Shown: positions 1 through 9,520, counted from the first letter of the stretch. The stretch is 64,000 nt of DNA from Pelobates cultripes (GCA_933207985.1 OW240916.1:262721108-262785107); one strand, 5' to 3'. Numbers and translations are program-made. Notes: generated from the letters alone by a model not told the origin.

Positions 1-54
1 GCCTACAAGCCCGGACAGCGGAAGCTGGCCCACATGTCGCGGAGACTCAGGTAA
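1..54 (+). pseudogene. Left piece of an older gypsy element split by the 55-5490 insertion
   Basis: These bases end in GGTAA, the 5-bp target duplication that recurs at 5491-5495, so they are the left flank of the inserted chromovirus. Joined across the insertion they run into the gypsy pol remnant at 5496-6135. The 17-codon frame here is too short to assign to a domain. That it belongs to the same gypsy element is inferred from continuity alone. Confidence 0.5.
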
Positions 55-921
55 TGTGATACTTATTGTGTAACACTTCTTTAATTGGAACTCAACTACA
101 GAATTTTCTGAGTGCAGGAACAATAAGTTTCACCTCCTTTTGTATTGAAGTGAAACAATGGTGACTGTATCTTTAAATAAATAAGCAGGAAAAATGCAAA
201 GTTAGTTCCAACTTGAATAAGATGGAATAATTTATGAGTAATTTAATAATGAAGTTGGACAGGCTTGCAGTTTGAATAAATTGATATTGGTAGGAAGAAT
301 TAGCCTTAGCAACAATCCCTATTTGTTAAATGAGAGATTAGAGAAATTAAATACTACAAAATAATTGATATGTCTTGGTTTCCTTGGCAAAAGATTTACT
401 TAACTTAGAGGCAGTCTGGCACTGGAAGGGTTAATTCACCCAATGGAGGAGAAGATAGGAGTCTCTTTTAACAAACTGAAAATCAGGAGTGGAGAGAAAG
501 GAAGTCCGTTTTTGCAAGCCGAGGTCTGGAAGAGGAGAAGGTAGGAGTCCGTTTACAAGCCGAGGTGAGAGAGGAGAAGGTTCCGTTTACAAGCCGAGGT
601 CTGAGAGAGGAGAAGGTAGAAATCCGTTTACAAGCCGAGGTCTGGGAGAGGAGAAGGTAGAAATCCGTTTACAAGCCGAGGTCTGGGAGAGGAGAAGGTA
701 GAAATCCGTTTACAAGCCGAGGTTGAGAAGTGGAGCCGGTAGCATCAAGTAGAGCAGCTGATCTCACTGCAGCACCTGAGTGAATAATCCAGCCCTTTGA
801 ATCTGGCGCGGTCTTCCTAAGTATCGTGGAAGCACCGCGTCAGAAAAAAGGGGTGGGGCTAAGCTCTGTGAACCCGGAAGTGGGTTCCGGCGGCAGCATG
901 AATGTTAGAGTATACCTGACA
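55..921 (-). repeat. 3' LTR of the chromovirus (left copy), 867 bp
   Basis: It begins TG and ends CA and matches 4630-5490 along its length. For the minus-strand element this is the downstream LTR. The minisatellite at about 503-725 differs in unit arrangement from the other LTR. The polypurine tract abuts it at 922-934. Confidence 0.93.
503..725. repeat. LTR-internal minisatellite, about 41-bp unit, left LTR
   Basis: About 5.5 copies of a 41-bp unit contain GTTTACAAGCCGAGG and GGAGAGGAGAAGG. The first unit is divergent (GTTTTTGCAAGCC) and the second is shortened. The repeat keeps a reading frame open on the plus strand (489-701), but this is only periodicity and not a gene. In the sense (minus) orientation the array falls downstream of the inferred RNA start. 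Confidence 0.9.
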
Positions 922-956
922 GTACCCCCTTCTCATGGGGCATCCTCTGGGTGCAC

Positions 957-3900
957 TTATTTCGGTTTAGAGGGATAGCGTTTGTGAAAAGCATCAACTA
1001 ATCTCTTTGCATGAACATTAGATGAATCTTCCCAGGTATCTTCATCAACTCCATAACCTTTCCATCTAATAAGGTATTGTAAAGAGCCACGGTGGACACG
1101 TGAATCCAAAATCTTGTGAATTTCATATTCTTCTTCACCTTGGACGATGATAGGTTCAGGAGTTGTTACTATTTCTCTATGAAAAGGATCAGGGATGTGT
1201 GGTTTAAGCAAAGAGACATGGAATACTGGATGAAGTTTAAAACTTGGAGGAAGTTTTAATTTAACAACGTTATCATTGATGATTGTGATTATTTGGAAAG
1301 GACCAAGAAAAAGAGTGCTCAATTTCTTTGAAGGACGGTTTGTGGTAATATTTTTTGAAGAGAGCCAGACAAGATCCCCCACTTTGTAAGGAGGGGGAAT
1401 TCTTCTTTTATTGTCAAAAAACTTTTTCTGGTAGTTTTGGGCGAGTTGAAGATTCTCCCCTAATTTAAGGAATAGAGAGGACATAAATTCATTTTTTGAT
1501 GTAACCGTAGGATTGGATGAAGTAATAGTTTGGATGGGAAATGAGGACGGATGAAAACCATAGTTGGAGAAAAAAGGAGTCATTTTCGTACTAGAATGAA
1601 TGGTATTATTGTAAGAAAATTCAGCCATGGGTAACCAAGTGGTCCAGTCATCTTGCAGGTATGAACAATAACATCGGAGATATTGTTCCAAACATTGATT
1701 AACTCTCTCTGTTTGCCCATTAGTTTGGGGATGATAGGCAGAAGAGAGTTTGCGTTGAATTTGAAGAGAGAGACACATCTCTTTCCAGAATTTGGAGGTA
1801 AATTGTGTCCCCCTATCAGAAATAATTTCTTCTGGAAGACCATGGAGTTTTACAATATTATCAATAAAGACTTTGGACAATTCTACGGAGGAGGGTAATT
1901 TTTTTAAAGAGATGAAATGGGACATTTTTGTGAAGCGGTCCACAACAACAAGAATAGTGGTGAAATGTCGAGATGGAGGAAGGTCAACGAGAAAATCCAT
2001 AGAAATGGATTGCCAAGGTTTTTCTGGAATAGGTAAGTTAAGTAGTAATCCAAAAGGTTGATTATGTTCAGATTTGGACCTTTGACAGATAGGACAAGTT
2101 TTGACATATAATTCAATGGTTCTATCTTGGCGAGGCCACCAGTAATATCGTGAAGTTAGCTCAAGACTTTTCTTTATTCCAGGATGTCCAGCTAGGGGTG
2201 AATCATGAACCATCTTAAGTAATTTGTTCCTAAGAATGGGAGGAATATAAATTCTATTTTTAAAGTAAAATATACCATCCTTTTTTGTCAAATTAGGTGT
2301 TTTGGGAAGTTCAAGATCCTTCTGATTCAAATTCTTTATGTCATCCTGAAGAGAAGAGAGGATCCCTATTATTTTGTTAGGAGGATAAACATCAATAGTA
2401 GTTTTAGAAGGAATTCGAGAAAGAGCGTCAGCCTTTTTATTTCTAGTTCCAGGTCTGTATATTAATTGGAAGTTAAACCGGTTAAAAAATAGGTTCCATC
2501 TAACTTGTCTAGCCGTAAGGGTTTTATTAGTATAGAGATATTCAAGATTTTTATGGTCTGTATAAACTATGATAGGTTGTTTTGTATCTTCTAGAAGATG
2601 ACGCCAATGTTCAAAGGCAGCTTTAACACTTAATAATTCTTTTTCACCAATCGGATAATTTTTTTCAGCAGAGCTCAAGGATCTTGAAAAGAAGGCAACT
2701 GGATGAAGTGGATCTTGAGGAGTCTTTTGTTGAGAAAGAACTGCTCCGATAGCTGTATCTGATGTATCGACTTCAAGGACATATAAGAATGTTGGATTAG
2801 GTAGTTGTAGAATAGGTGCAGTTGTAAATCTTTTTTTTAATCTGTCGAAGGCAGCTTGTGCATCTTTATTCCATTTGAAAGGACGTTTAGTACTGTTAAG
2901 GAGGTTAAGTGGATGTGATACCTCTGAATAGTTTCTAATGAATTTTCTATAGAAGTTTGCAAATCCAAGAAATCGTTGCAATTCTTTTGTAGTAGTAGGA
3001 ACGGGCCAGTTAATAATACATTCGATTTTGGAGTTATCCATTTTCAGAGAATGAGGTGAAATAATGTATCCAAGAAAGGAGAGCTCAGTAACTTCAAAAA
3101 GACATTTCTCTGGTTTAGCGTATAATTTGTGAGTTCTCAATCTAGATAGAACCCATCTTACATGCTTCCTATGTTCATCCAAATTGTTAGAATATATTAA
3201 GATATCATCTAAATAGATAATAACACAGACATCCAAAAGATCTTTAAAGATATCATTTATAAAATGTTGAAATGTTGCAGGGGCATTACAAAGCCCAAAA
3301 GGCATCACTAGATATTCGTAGAGACCATATCTAGTCCGGAAGGCGGTCTTCCATTCATCATCCTGTTTTATTCTAATGAGGTTATATGCACCTCGGAGGT
3401 CGAGTTTAGTGAATATAGTTGCAGTCCTTAACCTTTCAATTAATTCATTTATTAGAGGAAGAGGATAACGATTTTTTATGGTTATTTTATTTAAGGCTCT
3501 GTAATCTATAATGGGTCGGATGGTTTGGTCCTTATTCCTCACAAAAAATATACTAGAGGCAGCCAGTGAAGTCGAGGGTCTGATGAATCCTTTACGTAAA
3601 TTTTCATTAAGATATTCTTTTAAGGTCTGCAATTCCTTTTCAGAAAGTGGATAAATGTGACCATAAGGAATGGGAGCACCGGGTATTAGATCTATTGGGC
3701 AATCATATACTCGATGAGGTGGAAGTGTTTCCGCTTCTTTTTTACAAAAGACATCTGCAAATTCAGAGTAGAATGGAGGTATAATTGATTCTTGAGTAGT
3801 TTGGAGAATAGGAATATGTTGTAAGCAGGTTTTTTTACAAAAATCAGAAGAAAAAGAAATGGAGAAGGGTGACCATTTAATTAAAGGATCATGGGTTTTT

Positions 3901-4532
3901 AACCAATTAATTCCTAGAATGACAGGATAAAGTGGAGATTTAATAACATCAAATGTAAGGAATTCTGTATGTACGTTGTTGGTAATCATTCTTAGAGGAA
4001 TTGTCTCATCTTTTATGGGTCCTGAGGATATAAATGAACCATCAATAACCCGGATTGGAATAAAATTGGTTTTTTGAACACAAGGAATTTTATTCTTTGT
4101 AACAAAAGAAAAATCAAGGAAGGTTCCATTAGCACCAGAATCAATAATGGCTTCAGTCACGGTTCTTTTTGTATCCCACTGTAATATGAGAGATATAGAA
4201 AAATAAGTAGATGTTTTCCTTTTTTGAAGAACGTTCAATATAGAAGTAGATGAATGAAGCTTACCAGCTTTTGAATGGTTTAGTAGAGGACATTCTGGGA
4301 TTAGATGTTCTTTTGAAGCACAATACATGCACAAGTTTAGTTGTCTCCTTCTTATTCTTTCTTCCGAAGTAAGAGGGCTTCTTATTATACCAACTTCCAT
4401 AGGTTCATTTTGAGGAAGAAATTTTTCTGGATTACAGACAGCAGGATCACCAGCCGATTGAAGAGCGGCATGAGGAAGATGGCCTTGCATGTCTCTAACA
4501 TAGGTTAATATTCTCTCATTTGTAATTTGCAA
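957..4532 (-). CDS. Chromovirus Gag-Pol frame: zinc knuckle, protease, RT, RNase H, integrase, chromodomain
   Basis: This 1191-residue open frame encodes the replication proteins of the element. A CCHC knuckle (C68, C71, H76, C81) ends Gag. The aspartic protease motif DSGA is at 131-134. Reverse transcriptase spans about 290-460, with [12 protein letters not shown] and the catalytic YLDD at 440-443. RNase H lies at about 580-720 (ending near TDHKNLEYL). The integrase zinc finger begins near HDSPLAGHPG at about 810, followed by a DDE core with ISDRGTQF and YHPQTNGQTERVNQ. A C-terminal chromodomain (RWKGYGVDEDTWED) would bind modified histone tails and guide integration. The listed start is a TTG codon just after a stop. 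The natural Gag start is the ATG at 4608-4610, 26 codons upstream in the same frame, interrupted only by TAA at 4533-4535. Fewer than 100 residues precede the knuckle, against roughly 300 in intact relatives, so the capsid region has been removed in frame. Confidence 0.92.
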   Translation of the reverse strand: MQITNERILTYVRDMQGHLPHAALQSAGDPAVCNPEKFLPQNEPMEVGIIRSPLTSEERIRRRQLNLCMYCASKEHLIPECPLLNHSKAGKLHSSTSILNVLQKRKTSTYFSISLILQWDTKRTVTEAIIDSGANGTFLDFSFVTKNKIPCVQKTNFIPIRVIDGSFISSGPIKDETIPLRMITNNVHTEFLTFDVIKSPLYPVILGINWLKTHDPLIKWSPFSISFSSDFCKKTCLQHIPILQTTQESIIPPFYSEFADVFCKKEAETLPPHRVYDCPIDLIPGAPIPYGHIYPLSEKELQTLKEYLNENLRKGFIRPSTSLAASSIFFVRNKDQTIRPIIDYRALNKITIKNRYPLPLINELIERLRTATIFTKLDLRGAYNLIRIKQDDEWKTAFRTRYGLYEYLVMPFGLCNAPATFQHFINDIFKDLLDVCVIIYLDDILIYSNNLDEHRKHVRWVLSRLRTHKLYAKPEKCLFEVTELSFLGYIISPHSLKMDNSKIECIINWPVPTTTKELQRFLGFANFYRKFIRNYSEVSHPLNLLNSTKRPFKWNKDAQAAFDRLKKRFTTAPILQLPNPTFLYVLEVDTSDTAIGAVLSQQKTPQDPLHPVAFFSRSLSSAEKNYPIGEKELLSVKAAFEHWRHLLEDTKQPIIVYTDHKNLEYLYTNKTLTARQVRWNLFFNRFNFQLIYRPGTRNKKADALSRIPSKTTIDVYPPNKIIGILSSLQDDIKNLNQKDLELPKTPNLTKKDGIFYFKNRIYIPPILRNKLLKMVHDSPLAGHPGIKKSLELTSRYYWWPRQDRTIELYVKTCPICQRSKSEHNQPFGLLLNLPIPEKPWQSISMDFLVDLPPSRHFTTILVVVDRFTKMSHFISLKKLPSSVELSKVFIDNIVKLHGLPEEIISDRGTQFTSKFWKEMCLSLQIQRKLSSAYHPQTNGQTERVNQCLEQYLRCYCSYLQDDWTTWLPMAEFSYNNTIHSSTKMTPFFSNYGFHPSSFPIQTITSSNPTVTSKNEFMSSLFLKLGENLQLAQNYQKKFFDNKRRIPPPYKVGDLVWLSSKNITTNRPSKKLSTLFLGPFQIITIINDNVVKLKLPPSFKLHPVFHVSLLKPHIPDPFHREIVTTPEPIIVQGEEEYEIHKILDSRVHRGSLQYLIRWKGYGVDEDTWEDSSNVHAKRLVDAFHKRYPSKPK

Positions 4533-4610
4533 TTACTGTAACCCTTGAGCAATTGTATCTACTCTATTGGTTAGGGCAGAAACTTGAGAGTTAATATCTG
4601 CTGGTTCCAT
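4533..4610 (-). pseudogene. 5' end of gag, separated from pol frame by one stop
   Basis: Read on the minus strand from the ATG at 4610, 25 sense codons (MEPADINSQVSALTNRVD and onward) lead to TAA at 4533-4535. The frame then continues directly into the 957-4532 frame. Heptad-like N-termini of this kind are usual for chromovirus Gag. The stop is the only break in the coding region. It could be a real mutation or a read error. Confidence 0.75.
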
Positions 4611-4616
4611 TGAATT

Positions 4617-4629
4617 GGCTGGATTATTC
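4617..4629 (-). promoter_or_regulatory. Primer-binding site, self-priming type
   Basis: The 13 bases directly inside the 5' LTR read GAATAATCCAGCC on the minus strand. This does not resemble the usual TGG start of a tRNA-complementary site. It is perfectly complementary to element RNA from 5363 down to 5351 inside the 5' LTR. Tf1 and sushi-type chromoviruses prime reverse transcription from the 5' end of their own RNA in this way. The assignment here is inference from complementarity. Confidence 0.7.
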
Positions 4630-5084
4630 TGTGATACTTATTGTGTAACACTTCTTTAATTGGAACTCAACTGCAGAATTTTCTGAGTGCAGGAACAATA
4701 AGTTTCACCTCCTTTTGTATTGAAGTGAAACAATGGTGACTGTATCTTTAAATAAATAAGCAGGAAAAATGCAAAGTTAGTTCCAACTTGAATAAGATGG
4801 AATAATTTATGAGTAATTTAATAATGAAGTTGGACAGGCTTGCAGTTTGAATAAATTGATATTGGTAGGAAGAATTAGCCTTAGCAACAATCCCTATTTG
4901 TTAAATGAGAGATTAGAGAAATTAAATACTACAAAATAATTGATATGACTTGGTTTCCTTGGCAAAAGATTTACTTAACTTAGAGGCAGTCTGGCACTGG
5001 AAGGGTTAATTCACCCAATGGAGGAGAAGATAGGAGTCTCTTTTAACAAACTGAAAATCAGGAGTGGAGAGAAAGGAAGTCCGT

Positions 5085-5295
5085 TTTTGCAAGCCGAGGT
5101 CTGGAAGAGGAGAAGGTAGGAGTCCAGTCTGAGAGAGGAGAAGGTAGAAATCCGTTTACAAGCCGAGGTCTGGGAGAGGAGAAGGTAGAAATCCGTTTAC
5201 AAGCCGAGGTCTGGGAGAGGAGAAGGTAGAAATCCGTTTACAAGCCGAGGTCTGGGAGAGGAGAAGGTAGAAATCCGTTTACAAGCCGAGGTTGA
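5085..5295. repeat. LTR-internal minisatellite, right LTR
   Basis: It has the same 41-bp unit as 503-725 but a different arrangement: a shortened junction (GGAGTCCAGTCTGAGAG) replaces units two and three of the left copy, and three regular units then follow in tandem. The two LTRs were identical at insertion, so the array has changed in one or both since then. Confidence 0.88.
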
Positions 5296-5350
5296 GAAGT
5301 GGAGCCGGTAGCATCAAGTAGAGCAGCTGATCTCACTGCAGCACCTGAGT

Positions 5351-5363
5351 GAATAATCCAGCC
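5351..5363 (-). promoter_or_regulatory. Putative self-primer and RNA 5' end of the chromovirus
   Basis: On the minus strand this reads GGCTGGATTATTC, the exact complement of the 13-base primer-binding site at 4617-4629. If it is the first sequence of the RNA, U3 is about 127 bp and R-U5 about 734 bp. The minisatellite would then lie in the transcribed leader. The same bases occur at 782-794 in the left LTR. Confidence 0.6.
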
Positions 5364-5495
5364 CTTTGAATCTGGCGCGGTCTTCCTAAGTATCGTGGAA
5401 GCACCGCGTCAGAAAAAAGGGGCGGGGCTAAGCGCTGTGAACCCGGAAGTGGGTTCCGGAGGCAGCATGAATGTTAGAGTATACCTGACAGGTAA

Positions 5496-6135
5496 GAACT
5501 GACTATGACAGTAGACCCAACCCCAACCCCCTTGGGCTGGGACACCCCCGAGGAGTTTAGGAGGGAAACCCGGGAAGACCTTACCCTTCACAAACATAGG
5601 GCCAAGGCAGACATGGAAAAAGGAGGGATAAAGTGAGAAAGGTTTATCTGGGAGGAGAATAGGTTAAATAGATTAACTGAGATTCACGGTAATGGGTCAG
5701 CCCCATCCCAGAAGCAACAACTGGTAATTCCTAGTAAATGGAAACAGAACACGAGGGAACCCCCACTGTACCATATGTTTTGTCATTCCGGGAACGAATG
5801 GTGCAATTGGCTAGGATGGTAAGAGAGAACCTCCAAATGGCCCAGGGAAGACAAAATGCTTGGTATGATAGGGGTGTCCGACAGTGCACCTTCCAGGTGG
5901 GGCAAAAGGTATTAGTGTTAAAACCAGTTAAGAAGGATAAGCTGCAAGCAGCCTGGCAGAGACCCTATAAAGTAGTGGAATAACTTTGCGACACTACATA
6001 TGTAGTCGTCAGCTGTACAGATGAGAGAATCCGGAGGTCTTTCCACATAAATATGCTCAAAGAATATCAGGAAAGACAGGAAGAGGTCGTTGCTATATAC
6101 ACCCCGGCTGAGGACGATCAGCGGTTTCTGTTCCC
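5496..6135 (+). pseudogene. Older gypsy pol remnant (integrase region), internally deleted
   Basis: Frames from 5496 read like the region before and after a gypsy integrase core: WDTPEEFRRETREDPTLHK near the start, then from about 5757 YVLSFRERMVQLARMVREN, QGRQNAWYDRG and QKVLVLKP. These are typical of the tether between the DDE core and the C-terminus. The segment that should hold the zinc finger and DDE catalytic residues is missing between about 5740 and 5757. Stops and frame changes are present, including TAA at about 5982. The open piece 5738-5983 is part of this remnant and not a gene. It is the host sequence into which the 55-5490 chromovirus inserted. It changes abruptly to a different gypsy family near 6135. 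Confidence 0.75.
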
Positions 6136-6156
6136 TCTGTTTATGCAGACCTTGCC

Positions 6157-7215
6157 TTGGTTTTTGAAAAGAGGGAGGCAGATAAGCTACCTCCACATCG
6201 TGAGTATGATTGTGCCATAAACCTCTTACCGGGCACTATGCCTCCTAGGGGAAAGGTCTACCCTCTTTCTGAAAAAGAGAACCAGATCATGGAGGAGTAC
6301 ATACAGGAATCCCTAAGAAAAGGTTTTATTAGAAGGTCCTCCTCTCCTGCTGGTGCTGGTTTCTTTTTTGTGGCTAAGAAGGAGGGCGATTTGAGGCCAT
6401 GTATAGACTACAGGGGTCTGAACAATATAACGGTTAAAAACGCCTACCCTATCCCCCTCATCACTGAGTTGTTTGATCGTGTTAAAGGTTCTAAATTCTT
6501 CACCAAATTAGACCTCAGGGGGGCTTATAACCTTGTCCGTATAAAGGAGAATGACGAGTGGAAGACAGCGTTCAACACACGCAGTGGGCATTACGAATAT
6601 CTGGTCATGCCTTTTGGATTGTGTAATGCTCCTGCCGTGTTTCAGGACCTCATAAATGATGTCCTTAGGGATCTATTGCATGTCTGTGCTGTAGTGTACC
6701 TTGACGACATACTTGTGTATTCTCCTGATTTGAAGTCACACCATAACCATGTTAGGATGGTGCTCAAAAGGCTATTGCAGAACGGACTCTACTGTAAGTT
6801 AGAAAAATGTTTATTCGATCAGACCTCTGTGCAATTCCTAGGATATATCATTACTGAACAGGGTTTCAGTATGGATCCTGCTAAATTGGAAGCTATAATG
6901 TCCTGGCCACTTCCCCAAGGACTAAAGGCTATCCAGCGTTTTATAGGATTTGCCAACTATTATAGGAAATTTATAAAAAACTTTTCACCACTCATATCTC
7001 CCATAACGAAGTTGACAAAAAAAGGTCTACACCCTAGGGTTTGGACTCCTGAAGCCCTTAAGGCCTTCGAAACCCTCAAGAAGGCATTTGCCTCTGCTCC
7101 AGTGCTGCACCACCCTGATCCTTCTCTTCCCTTTGTTATGGAAGTAGACGCCTCGGAGTCAGGTGTGGGAGCCGTACTGTCTCAGAGGTTGTCTTATGAC
7201 AAACCCCTCAACTAA
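6157..7215 (+). pseudogene. Chromovirus reverse transcriptase part of pol
   Basis: This 352-residue frame holds the polymerase domain that would copy element RNA. The conserved blocks are [47 protein letters not shown] and the catalytic YLDDILVYS. It continues through the connection region into the first RNase H strand ([18 protein letters not shown]). The frame ends at 7213-7215, where the sequence shifts to the +1-related frame used by 7163-9118. Comparison with the other chromovirus in this window suggests that a short stretch of RNase H coding is missing at about 7205-7215. The 5' end is lost at the truncation near 6135, so the listed ATG is internal. Confidence 0.88.
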
Positions 7216-8967
7216 AAGGTTGTCTGATTCAGAGAAGAATTACGATGTTGGGAACAGGGAACTATTAGCTATTGTGTTAGCTTTCAAGGAATGGAGGTAC
7301 TTATTAGAGGGTTCTAGACACAAAATTATGGTTATAACAGATCATAAGAATCTATCCTATATTGCTGATGCTAGAAGGTTATCTGCCCGGCAGGCTAGAT
7401 GGTCTCTATTTCTCTCACGCTTCCAATATGTTATCACCTATAGACCTGGTTGCCGTAATGCCAAAGCTGACGCTATCTCTCGGCAACATGAACCAGTAGA
7501 ATTTGTTAACCCGACTCCTGAACCTATTGTACCTGCGTCTCAGATAATAGCTGCTACCCGTTTGGTTGTTTCTTCACCTTTCCTTAATAGTATTAAGACA
7601 TACCAAACCCAGGCACCCCCTGAGACGCCAGTTGGTAAACTATACGTTGAAGCTAATGACAGAAAAAAGTTGTTAACTTTATTTCACACAGCCAAAACTG
7701 CTGGTCATCCGGGGGTTACCAAAACCTACAAGGGCCTCCTTCAACAGTTCTGGTGGCCTTCACTCAAGCGAGACGTAGTGGATTTTGTTCAGGCTTGTCA
7801 GGTCTGCACGCAATGTAAGTCCCTTAATGTGAGACCCCAGGGTTTTCTGATGCCTCTATCTATACCCAAGAAACCATGGACCCACTTATCCATGGATTTC
7901 ATTGTAGACCTGCCTCTTTCTGATGGTCAGACGGTGATACTGACTGTGACGGATAGGTTCTCTAAAATGGCGCACTTCATTCCGCTTAAGAAACTGCCTT
8001 CTGCGGTTCAGTTAGCTCAGGTGTTTGCCAAAGAAGTGTTCCGATTGCATGGGGTACCCCAGGATATCGTATCTGACAGGGGCCCTCAATTTGTCTCTCG
8101 GTTCTGGAGGGGCTTTTGTGCTGAGATGGGGGTCTCCTTGTCGTTCTCTTCCTCCTATCACCCGCAATCTAATGGTGCGGCCGAACGTGCTAATCAGTCT
8201 GTGGAATTGTATTTGCGCTGCTTCACTAATGCGCACCAGGATGACTGGTCTCGCCTTCTTCCGTGGGCTGAATTTGCCAGGAATACGGTGTCTCATTCGT
8301 CTACTGGCTTAAGTCCTTTTGAGGTTGCTTATGGGTTTCGTCCTTCTGTCCTTCCCGGTGCGTTCTCCGACAAGGGAATGCCCGCCTTGGACCAGCACCT
8401 CGCCTCTTTGCGGAAGACGTGGGATCAGGTCCATGTTGCGCTGTCTCGTTCAGCAGCTGCTCAGAAAAAGTTTGCTGATCGCCGTAGGGTTGCGGCCCCT
8501 TCTTATCTTCCGGGTGATAGGGTATGGTTGTCCTCCCGGAACCTCCGTCTCAAGGTTCCCTCGATGAAATTTGCCCCCAGGTTTCTTGGTCCCTTCAAGG
8601 TGTTACGTAGGGTTAACCCCGTTTCCTACTCCCTTGATCTGCCTCCTTCCATGCGTGTCCCGAACACGTTTCACGTCTCGCTTTTGAAGCCCTTGCTGTG
8701 TAACCGATTCTCTCGTCCCCTCGGGCGGCCCGTTTCCCCTCGAGCTGTCTCTGACAATGTGTACGAGGTGGCTGCCCTTCTCGACTCTCGTGTTTCTAGG
8801 GGTCGGCTGCAATATTTGGTGGACTGGAAGGGGTACGGCCCTGAGGAGCGGTCCTGGGTTTCAAGCTCCGATGTGCACGCTCCCTCTTTGATCCGCTCCT
8901 TTCATGCCCGCTTTCCTTTGAAGCCTTCCGCTTCCCGCCCCCTGGGCGGTCTTCGAGGGGGGGGTAA
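7212..8967 (+). pseudogene. Chromovirus RNase H, integrase and chromodomain part of pol
   Basis: This frame carries on pol after the frameshift. It is open from 7163 to the stop at 9116-9118, but the element-coding part ends where the LTR starts at 8968. It has the rest of RNase H (NRELLAIVLAFKEW, TDHKNLSYI), the integrase zinc finger (HTAKTAGHPG to CQVCTQCK), the DDE core (SMDFIVDLP, VSDRGPQFVSRFW, YHPQSNGAAERANQ) and a chromodomain (YLVDWKGYGPEERSW). The last roughly 50 residues of the open frame are LTR read-through (RLPRAAARGGCTP). Codons are GC-richer than in the 957-4532 element. Confidence 0.88.
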
Positions 8968-9520
8968 TGTCAGGCTCCCGCGGGCGGCTGCGAGGGGAGG
9001 CTGCACTCCGCTCGCAGTACTCACCCTCCAGCCGTCCGCGGTCCCCTCCGCCTCGTGGGTACGGCGCTGCACGCTGGGAGACCGCCCAGGTTTATACACG
9101 CCGGGGTCAGTCACCTGACCCGGCGTTAAAGGCACAGTGCCTCAATCACAGTGGGAGGTCTAAATATCTCCCACGTGTGATTGTTAATTCTGATTGGAAA
9201 TTATCCAATCAGAATTAACCTGATGGTTTAAATACTTACCTTTCCTGTTCCTCCCTGCCCTGTTGTGGTCTTTGCTTGCTAGTATTGCTACTTACCTTGT
9301 GCTTCTGGTTACGTACTCTCTGGCTTGTTTATCTGACTCTGTGACTTTCTCCTACCCTTTGACCTCGGCTCGTTTCACGTTATTCTGTCTTCTGGTTCCC
9401 CTTTACTCGGCTTGTCTCCTGACTATTCTGTGTGTGCTTAGCCCGGCCACTCTAAGGTCCGGTACGGCACCTTTTGTGTGTGTGTGTGTGCCAGCGTGTT
9501 GGGTTCCCCGAATCGTGACA
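8968..9520 (+). repeat. 3' LTR of the truncated chromovirus, 553 bp
   Basis: It starts TGTCAGG after a purine tract and ends CGTGACA. It matches the solo LTR at 53154-53763 over most of its length, which fixes both boundaries. Its middle holds two adjacent hairpins (9145-9181 and 9184-9218). Confidence 0.9.
9145..9218. repeat. Two adjacent perfect hairpins in the LTR
   Basis: Arms ATCACAGTGGGAG and CTCCCACGTGTGAT close the first (9145-9181, with one or two mismatches). TTAATTCTGATTGG and CCAATCAGAATTAA close the second (9184-9218, 14-bp perfect stem, 7-base loop). The solo LTR keeps both, with changes in the second. Confidence 0.8.

Larger units (their letters stand above)
55..5490 (-). mobile_element. 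Ty3/gypsy chromovirus, complete with two LTRs, minus strand
   Basis: The element starts TGTGATAC at 55 and ends CTGACA at 5490. It is flanked by perfect GGTAA duplications at 50-54 and 5491-5495. Its LTRs (55-921 and 4630-5490) differ by few substitutions plus a rearranged minisatellite, so the insertion is young. The single coding frame lies on the minus strand in the order Gag zinc knuckle, protease, reverse transcriptase, RNase H, integrase, chromodomain, which defines a chromovirus. A purine tract lies just inside the 3' LTR (922-934 read on the minus strand). Most of gag is missing and one stop interrupts the frame, so this copy is probably not autonomous even though pol is open. It sits inside an older gypsy remnant. 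Confidence 0.95.
4630..5490 (-). repeat. 5' LTR of the chromovirus (right copy), 861 bp
   Basis: It carries TG and CA ends and is nearly identical to 55-921. For the minus-strand element this is the promoter LTR. A GC box (CCCCGCCC on the minus strand) lies near 5417-5424, upstream of the putative RNA 5' end at about 5363. The LTR-internal minisatellite occupies about 5085-5295. Confidence 0.93.
6135..9520 (+). mobile_element. Second Ty3/gypsy chromovirus, 5'-truncated, with 3' LTR
   Basis: Pol sequence begins in the segment just before reverse transcriptase ([18 protein letters not shown]) and runs to a chromodomain, a purine tract (GAGGGGGGGGTAA at about 8955-8967) and one LTR (8968-9520). 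The 5' LTR, gag and protease are absent. The LTR family recurs as a solo LTR at 53154-53763. Truncation and one frameshift show that this copy is dead. Confidence 0.9.

Noticed and set aside
489..701. 70-residue plus-strand frame in the left LTR
   Set aside because: It is the 41-bp minisatellite read in frame (repeated FTSRG and GEGR). No start context or homology, and the right LTR does not preserve it.
1580..2116. Short frames on both strands within the chromovirus
   Set aside because: Shadows of the 957-4532 integrase coding sequence.
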